Shown here: one piece after another, positions 56,918 to 64,000 of the stretch | Numbering within the stretch: position 1 is the stretch's first letter | Layout of the letters: every line of letters begins with the position of its first letter | Assembly (NCBI GenBank): GCA_037974665.1 | Contig: CM075768.1 | Location: forward strand, 63,205,816 to 63,269,815 | DNA: 64,000 bases | Reading direction: 5' to 3' | From: Ehretia macrophylla | Taxonomy: Eukaryota > Streptophyta > Magnoliopsida > Boraginales > Ehretiaceae | Translations under genes and position numbers: made by a program | Notes under the pieces: generated by a model | What the model was told of the DNA's origin: nothing | Databases searched by the model: none | The model's input: only the letters and a program-made list of their open reading frames with translations

Positions 56918-57476
56918 GTCACGTTGAGGGCACAATTCCTTTATGTGTTAACGGTTTACAGTCCCAGCCTAGAGAGATGGCCCATTTAGAAGACCCAATG
57001 AGCTTAATGACAACCCATCCACTACAACAACGCAACAACCTCGCAAGACGTGATATCGACGCATTGTAGGGCCCTCTAAGGTCCCGCGAGTAAGGTTGTC
57101 ATCCCTTTAACAGCTCATGACGTACGATCCGGGACAGAAAAACTAAGCAAAAGAAGAAAAGTGGCCTAAAACTGATGAAAAATTTTGATTTTCGGTTCCA
57201 AAAATGGGCACAGCGAGCAACCTGGCTATCCCCGTCGTAGAGCTCTCGGAGAGCTTTGCAACGGTATGCTGTACGCCACGTAACTCCTTACGGATCAAAA
57301 GTTATGGGCACCGGAGCGACAGAGACCTGGTCACAAGCCCTACACCCTCGGTTTGCGAGCCCATCCTCCACGTGAAGCGAAGTTGTCTTGCCCAAGGTGC
57401 CGTGGGATTCAATAATAGAAATGTGGTGGATAAAGTATCTTGGCAACCCTAACCGGAGCAAAAAAAATTAAAAAGG

Positions 57477-57595
57477 GGGGTGCAACACGAGGACATCCCA
57501 AGGGGTCACCCATCATAGTACTACTCTCGCCCAAGCACGCTTAACTTCGGAGTTCTGATGGGATTCGGTGAATTAGTGCTGGTATGGTCACACCT
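57477..57595 (-). rRNA. 5S: 5S rRNA gene copy 73
   Basis: Full length. Differences: G1A, C6T, T9C, G25T, G31A, G81T, C95T, A101T. Box A is intact. Confidence 0.9.
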
Positions 57596-58149
57596 GTCAT
57601 GTTGAGGGCACAATTCCTTTATGAGTTAATGGTTTACAGTCCCAGCCTAGAGAGATGGCCCATTCAAAAGGCCCAATGGGCTTAACGACAACCCATCCGC
57701 TATAACAACGCAGCATCCTCGCAAGATGTGATATCGACGCGTTGTCTTCTACTGTCCCGCGAGTAAGGTTGTCGTCTTTTTAACAGCTCACGACGTATGA
57801 TCCGGGACGAAAAAATAGAGCTAAAGTAGAAAAGTGGCCAAAAACTGATGAAAACGTTCGATTTTGGGCTCCCAAAATGGGCAAAGCGAGCAAGCTGGTT
57901 GCCCCCATCGTAGAGCTCTGGGAGAGCTTTGCAACGATATGTTGTGCGTTGTGTAACTCCTTATGGATAAAAAGTTATGGGCACCGGAGCTACGGAGACC
58001 TGGTCGCAAGCCCTACGCCCTCAATTTGCTGGCCCAGCCTCCATGTGAAGCGAAGTTGTCTTGCCCAAGGTGCCGTGGGATTCAATAATAGAAATGTGGT
58101 GGATAACGTATCTTGGCAACCCTAACCGAAACAAAAAAAATTGAAAAGC

Positions 58150-58268
58150 GGGGTGCAACACGATGACTTCCCAGGGGGTCACCCATCCTAGTACTACTCT
58201 TGCCCAAGCACGCTTAACTTCGGAGTTCTGATGGGATCCGGTACATTAGTGCTGGTATGATCGCACCT
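58150..58268 (-). rRNA. 5S: 5S rRNA gene copy 74 (well kept)
   Basis: Full length with four differences: G1A, C26T, G68A, C105A. Boxes A and C are perfect. Confidence 0.93.
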
Positions 58269-58828
58269 GTCAAGTTGAGGACACAATTCGTTTATGTGTT
58301 ATAGGTTCACAGTCCCAGCCTAGAGAGATGGCCCATTAAGAAGGCCTAATGGGCTTAACGACAACCCATCTGCTTTAACAACACAGCATCCTCGCAAGAC
58401 GTGATATCGACGCGTTGTAGGGCCCTCTAATGTCCCGCAAATAAGGTTGTCGTCCTTTTAACAGCTCACTACGTACGATCCGGGACGGAAAAAATAGAGC
58501 AAAAGAAGAAAAGTGGCACGAAACTAATGAAATTGTTCGATTTTGGGCTCCAAAAATAGGCACGCCGAGCAAGGTGGCCGCCCCCGTCGTAGAGCTCTCA
58601 AAGAGCTTTGCAACGGTATGTTGTGCGCCGCGTAACTCCTTACGGATCAAAAGTTATGGGCACCGGAGCGACGGAGACCTGGTCAAAAGCCCTACACCCT
58701 TGGTTTACGGGCCCAGCCTCCACGTGAATCGAAGTTGTCTTGCCCAATGTGCCGTGGGATTCGATAATAGAAATGTGGTGGATAAAGTATCTTGGGAACC
58801 CAAACCGGAGCAAAAAAAATTGAAAAGG

Positions 58829-58947
58829 GGGGTGCAACTCCAGGACTTCCCAGGGGGTCACCCATCCTTGTACTACTATCGCCCAAGCACGCTTAACTTC
58901 GTAGTTCTGATGGGATCCGGTGCATTAGTGCTGGTATGATTGCACCC
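58829..58947 (-). rRNA. 5S: 5S rRNA gene copy 75
   Basis: Full length. Differences: G7A, C46A, G70T, T79A, C107G, T109A. Boxes A and C are intact. Confidence 0.92.
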
Positions 58948-59503
58948 GTCATGTTGAGGGCACAATTCCTTTATGTGTTAATGGTTTACAGTCCCAGCCT
59001 AGAGAGATGGCCCATTCAGAAGGCCGAATGGGCTTAACGACCAACCGTCCGATACAACAACGCACCATTCTCACAAGACGTGATATCGTCACGTTGTAGG
59101 GCCTTCTAATGTCCCGCAAGTAAGGTTGTCGTCCTTTTAACAGCTCACGACGTACGATCCGGGTCGGAAAAACAGATCAAAAAATGAAAAGTGGCCCAAA
59201 ACTGATGAAAACGTTCAATTTTGGGCTCCCAAAAGGGGCAAAGCAAGCAAGCTTGCATTCCCCATTTAGAGCTCTCAGAGAGCTTTGCAACGGCATGCTG
59301 TGCGCCACGTAACTCCTTACGAAGAAAAGTTATGGGCACCAGAGCGACGGAGACTTGGTCACGAGCCCTACGCCCTCGGATTACGAGCCCAGGCTCCACG
59401 TGAAGCGAAGTTGTCTTGCCCATGGTGCCGTGGGATTCGATAATAGAAATGTGGTGGGTAAAGTATCTTGGCAACCTTAACCGGTGCAAAAAAAATTGAA
59501 AAT

Positions 59504-59622
59504 GGGGTGCAACACGAGGACTTCCTAGGGGGTAACCCATCCTAGTACTACTCTCGCCCAAGCACACTTAACTTCGGTGTTTTGATGGGATCTGGTGCAT
59601 TTGTGCTAGTATGATCGCACCC
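59504..59622 (-). rRNA. 5S: 5S rRNA gene copy 76
   Basis: Full length. Differences: C15T, T21A, G30A, G41A, T45A, C57T, G89T, G97A. Confidence 0.9.
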
Positions 59623-60181
59623 GTCATATTGAGGGCACAATTCCTTTATGTGTTAACGGTTCACAGTCCCAACCTAGAGAGATGGCCCATTCAGAAGGCC
59701 CAATGGGCTTAACGACAGCCAATCCACTTCAACAACGCAGCATCCTCGTAAGACGTGATATTGACGCATTGTAGGGCCCTCTAATGTCCCGCGAGTAAGG
59801 TTGACGTCCATTTAACAGCTCACGACGTGCAATCCGGGACGGAAAAATAGAGCAAAAGAAGAAAAGCGGCACGAAATTGATTAAAACATTCGATTTTGGG
59901 CTCCAAAAATGGGCATAGAAAGCTAGCTGGCTGCCCCCATCGAAGAGCTCTCGAAGTGCTTTGTAACGGTATGCTGTGCGCTGCGTAACTCCTTACGGAT
60001 CAAAAGTTATGGGCACCGGAGTGACGGAGACCTAGTCACAGGCCATACGCCCTCGGTTTGCGGGCCCAACCTCCACATGAAGTGAAGTTGTCTTGCCCCA
60101 GGTGCAGTGGGATTCGATAATAGAAATGTGGGGGATAAAGTATCCTGGCAACCCTAACCGAAGCAAAAAAAATAGAAAAAG

Positions 60182-60300
60182 GGGGTGCAACACGAGGACT
60201 TCCCAAGGGGTCACCCATCCTATTACTGCTATCGCCCAAGCACGCATAACTTCGTAGTTCTGATAGGACTCGGTGCATTAGTGCTGGTATGATTTCACCT
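60182..60300 (-). rRNA. 5S: 5S rRNA gene copy 77 (degenerate)
   Basis: Full length with 12 differences: G1A, C6A, G7A, G31A, A32G, C36T, C46A, A55T, G70T, T73C, C78A, C95T. Confidence 0.88.
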
Positions 60301-60859
60301 GTCATGTTGAGGGCACAATTCCTTTATGTGTTAAAGGTTCACAGTCCCAGCCTAGAGAGATGGCCCATTAAGAAGGCCCAATGGGCTTAACGACAACCCA
60401 TCCGCTACAACAACGCAGCATCCTCGCAAGACGTGATATCAAAGCATTGTAGGGCCCTCTAATGTCCCGCGAGTAAGGTTGTCGTCCTTTTAATAGCTCA
60501 CGACGTATGATCCGGGACGAAAAAAAAGAGGAAAAGAAGAAAAGTGGCCCGAAACTGATGAAAACATTCAATTTTTTGCTCCCAAAACTGTCACAGCAAG
60601 CAATCTAGCTGCCCCCGTCGTAGAGCTATCGGAGAGCTTTGCAACGGTATGCTGTACGCCTCGTAACTCCTTACGGATAAAAAGTTATGGGCACCGGAGC
60701 GACAGAGACCTGGTCACAAGCCCTACGCCCTCGGTTTGCGAGCCCAACCTCCACGTGAAGCGAAGTTGTCTTGGCCACGGTGCTGTGGGATTCAAAAATA
60801 GAAATGTGGTAGGTAAAGTATTGTGGCAACCCTAACCGGAGCAAAAAAAATTGAAAAGG

Positions 60860-60978
60860 GGGGTACGACACAAGGTCTTCACAGGGGGTCACCCATCCTA
60901 GTACTACTCTCGCCCACGCACGCTTAACTTCGGTGTTCTGATGGGATCCGGTGCATTAGTGTTGGTATGATCACACCC
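60860..60978 (-). rRNA. 5S: 5S rRNA gene copy 78
   Basis: Full length. Differences: C6T, G17A, T45A, T62G, G98T, T103A, C107T, T112C, C114T. Box C is intact apart from its edge. Confidence 0.9.
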
Positions 60979-61537
60979 ATCATGTTGAGGGCACAATTCC
61001 TTTATATGTTAATAGTTCACAGTCCCAGCCTAGAGAGATGGCCCATTCAGAAGGCCCAATGGGCTTAACGACAACCCATCGGCTTCAACAACACAACGTC
61101 CTCGCAAGACGTGATATCGATGAGGTGTAAGGCCCTCTATTGTCCCACGAGTAAGGTTGTCGTAGTTTAACAGCTCACGACGTGCGATCTGGGATAAAAA
61201 AACAGAGCAAAAGAAGAAAAGTGGCCCAAAACTGATGAAAATGTTCGATATTGGGCTCCAAAAAGGGGCACAGCGAGCAAGCTGGGTGACCCCGTCGTAC
61301 AACTCTCGGAGAGCTTTACAACGTTATGCTGTGCGCCACGTAACGCCTTACGGATCGAAAGTTATGGGCACCGGAGCGAGGGAGACCTGGTAACAAGCCC
61401 TACGCCCTCGGTTTATGAGCCCAACCTCCACGCGAAACGAAGTTGTCTTGCCCAAGGTACCGTGGGATTTAGTAATAGAAATTTTGGGGATAAAGTATCT
61501 TGCCAACCCTAACCGGGCCAAAAAATATTGAAATGGA

Positions 61538-61655
61538 GGGGTGCAACACGAGGACTTCCCTAGGGGTCACCCATCTTGGTACTACTCTCGCCCAAGCACA
61601 CTTAACTTCGGAGTTCTAATGGGATCCGGTGCATTAGTGCTGTATGATCGCACCC
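61538..61655 (-). rRNA. 5S: 5S rRNA gene copy 79
   Basis: 118 nt: one base is lost at 14-15. Also C39T, C57T, T79C, G81A, C95T, T96A. Confidence 0.9.
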
Positions 61656-62213
61656 GTCATATTAAGGGCACAATTCTTTATGTGTTAACGGTTCACAGTC
61701 CCAGCATAGAGATATGGCCCATTAAGATGGCTCAATGGGCTTAACGACAACCCATCCGCTTCAACAACGCAGCAACCTCGCAAGACGTGATATCGACACG
61801 TTGTAGGGCCCTCTAATGCCCCACGAGTAAGGTTGTCCTCCTTTTAACAGCTCATGACGTACGATATGGGATGGCAAAACAGAGCAAAAGAAGAAAAGTG
61901 GCCTGAAACTGAGGAAAATGTTCGATTTTACATTCCGAAAACGGGCACAGCGAGCAAGCTGGCTGTCCCCATCGTAGAGCTCTCAGAGAAATTGGCAATG
62001 GTATGATGTGCGCCGCGTTACTCCTTACGGATCAAAAGTTATGGGCACCGAAGCGACGAAGACATGGTCACCAGCCCCACGCCCTCAGTTTGCTGGACCA
62101 ACCTCCAAATGAAGTGAAGTTATCTTGCCCAAGGTGCCGTGGGATTCGATAATAGAAATGTGGTGGATAAAGTATCTTGGCAACCATAACCGGAGCAAAA
62201 AAAATTGAAAAAG

Positions 62214-62332
62214 CGGGTGCAACACGAGGACTTCCCAGGGGGTCACCCATCCTAGTACTAGTCTCGCCCATGCACGCTTAACTTGGGAGTTCTGATGGGA
62301 TCCGGTGCATTAATGCTGGTATGATCGCACCC
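62214..62332 (-). rRNA. 5S: 5S rRNA gene copy 80 (well kept)
   Basis: Full length with five differences: C20T, G48C, T62A, G72C, C119G. Confidence 0.92.
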
Positions 62333-62891
62333 GTCATGTTGAGGGCTCAATTCCTTTATGTGTTAACGGTTTACAGTCCCAGCCTAGAGAGATGGCCCAT
62401 TCAGAAGGGCCAATGGGCTTAACGACAACCCATCCGCTACAACAACGCAGCATCCTCGCAAGACGTGATATCGACGCGTTGTAGGGCCCTCTAATGTCCC
62501 GGGAGTTAAGTTGTCGTCCTTTTAATAGCTCATGACGTACGATCTGGGATGGTAAAACAGAGCAAAAGAAAAAAAGTGGGCCGAAACTAATAAAAACGTT
62601 CGATTTTGGGCTCTCAAAACAGGCACAACGACCAAGGTAGCTGCCCCCATCGTAGAGCTATCGGAGAGCTTTGCAACGGTATGCTTTGCGCCGCCTAACT
62701 CCTTATGGATAAGAAGTTATGGGCACCGGAGCGACGGCGACCTGGTCACAAGCCCTACGCCCTCAGTTTGTAAGCCTAGCCTCCACGTGAAGCGAAGTTG
62801 TCTTGCCCACGGTGCCGTGAGATTCGATAATAGAAATGTGGCGGATAAAGTATCTTGGCAACCCTAAACGGAGGAAAAAAAATTGAAAAGG

Positions 62892-63010
62892 GAGGTGCAA
62901 CACGAAGACTTCCCAAGGGGTCACCCAGCCTTGTACTACTCTCACCCAAGCACGCTTAACTTCAGAGTTCTGATGGGATGCGGTGTATTAGTGCTGGTAT
63001 GATCACACCC
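62892..63010 (-). rRNA. 5S: 5S rRNA gene copy 81
   Basis: Full length; the nine changes of copy 66 plus C6T. It lies 10,153 bp from copy 66, which is 15 units. Confidence 0.92.
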
Positions 63011-63570
63011 ATCACATTAAGGGCATAATTCCTTTATGTGTTAACAGTTCACAGTCCCAGGCTAGAGAGATAGCCCATTCAGAAGGCCCGATGTGGGCTT
63101 AAGGACAACCCATCAGCTTCAACAACGCAGCGTCCTTGCAAGACGTAATATTGACACATCGTAGGGCCCTCTAATGTCCTGCGAGTAAGGTTGTTGTCCA
63201 TTTAACAGCTAACGACGTATGATCCGGGATCGAAAAACAGAGCAAAAGAAGAAAAGTGGCTCGAAATTGATGCAAATTTTCAATTTTGGGCTCCAAAAAC
63301 GTGCACAACGAGCAAGCTGGCTACCCCCGTCGTGGAGCTCTCGGAGAGCTTTGCTAGGGTATGCTGTGCGCCACGTAACTCCTTACGGACCACAAGTTAT
63401 GGGCATCGAAGCGACGGATACCTGGTCACTAGCCCCACGCCCTCGGTTTGCGGGCCCAACTTCCACGTCAAGCGAAGTTGTCTTGCCCAAGGTCCTGTGG
63501 GATTCGATCATAGAAATGTGGTGGATAAAGTATCTTGGCAACCCTAGTCGAAGCAAAAATAATTGAAATG

Positions 63571-63689
63571 GGGGTGCAACACGAGGACTTCCCTGGGGGT
63601 CACCCATCCTAGTACTACTCTCGCCCAAGCACGCTTAACTTCGGAGTTCTGCTAGGATCCGGTGCGTTAGTGCTGGTATGGTCGCACCC
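63571..63689 (-). rRNA. 5S: 5S rRNA gene copy 82 (well kept)
   Basis: Full length with T9C, T24C, C36T, T38G and T96A. Boxes A and C are intact except for T96A. Last gene in the window; its upstream spacer runs to 64000. Confidence 0.92.
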
Positions 63690-64000
63690 GTCATATTGAG
63701 GGCACAATTCTATTATGTGTTAACGGTTCACAGTCCCAGCCTAGAGAGATGGCCCATTTAGAAGGCCCAATGGGCTTAACGACAACCCATCCGCTTCAAC
63801 AACGCAGTATCCTCGAAAGACGTGATATCGACACGTTGTAGGGCCCTCTAATGTCCCGTGAGTAAGGTTGTTGTCTTTTTAACAGCTCACGACGTACGAT
63901 CCGGAACGAAAAAATAGAGCAAAAGAAGAAAAGTGGCCAGAAACTGATGAAAATGTTCAATTTTGGGCTCCAAAAATGGGCACAGTGAGCAAGCTGGCTG

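Larger units (their letters stand above)
38313..64000 (-). repeat. 5S rDNA tandem array, right arm, segment 4
   Basis: This segment holds copies 45-82 without any large insertion. Spacing is mostly 675-679 bp. Shorter units (668, 670 and 673 bp) reflect small spacer deletions near 47043, 55868 and 57745. Copies 66-67 recur as copies 81-82 at an offset of 10,153 bp (15 units). The window ends inside the spacer upstream of copy 82. Confidence 0.97.
62340..64000. repeat. Fifteen-unit-offset duplication, second copy (runs off the window)
   Basis: Covers copies 81 and 82. Similarity to the first copy continues to the last base, so the duplication is larger than seen here. Confidence 0.83.

Overview
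The window is almost entirely a tandem array of plant 5S ribosomal RNA genes. It probably comes from a eudicot nuclear genome. I base this on the 119-nt 5S sequence itself (start GGGTGCGATC, box A AAGTTAAGCGTGC, box C with GGATGGGTGACC, end TTGCACCCC), the plant-type flanks (TATA-like element near -28, C at -1, T-run terminator) and plant motifs in the spacer (TGGGCY site II motifs, a TTAGGG-type telo-box). I cannot name the species. No protein-coding gene is supported; the many short open frames are shadows of the repeat.

Layout. Bases 1-3634 hold six gene copies on the + strand. At 3634/3635 the array flips, and the rest of the window carries 76 gene copies or remnants on the - strand, so the two arms converge tail to tail. 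The unit is about 678 bp (119 bp gene plus about 559 bp spacer), and spacing stays at 673-681 bp in almost every unit. I count 82 5S copies or remnants: 78 of full length (117-121 nt), one cut by the window edge (copy 1), one split by an insertion (copy 10) and two truncated by deletions (copies 35 and 37). No complete copy matches the consensus; the best have 3 differences and many have 8-12.

Three related non-coding insertions interrupt the array: 5694-9414 (inside a 5S gene, 5-bp target duplication), 25986-28483 (opposite orientation, one end deleted together with host sequence) and 34806-38312 (perfect 5-bp target duplication ctgtg). They have TG...CA ends, no retrotransposon coding sequence and no internal LTR pair. 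They are best read as solo long terminal repeats, or a non-autonomous LTR-type element, of one family.

History visible in the array. Blocks of units have been copied: a 9-unit block recurs at a 13-unit offset (about 8.83 kb), a roughly 1-kb block at a 3-unit offset, and a block of at least 1.6 kb at a 15-unit offset. Substitutions in the 5S genes pile up at the six CpG dinucleotides, as expected from long-term cytosine methylation. Together with the insertions and microhomology deletions, this suggests an old, probably silenced, heterochromatic 5S locus rather than the main expressed array. That last step is inference.

Numbering used below: 5S positions are 1-119 in the sense direction; C47T means consensus C at position 47 replaced by T in the sense strand. 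Box A is about 50-64, the intermediate element 67-72, box C 80-97.
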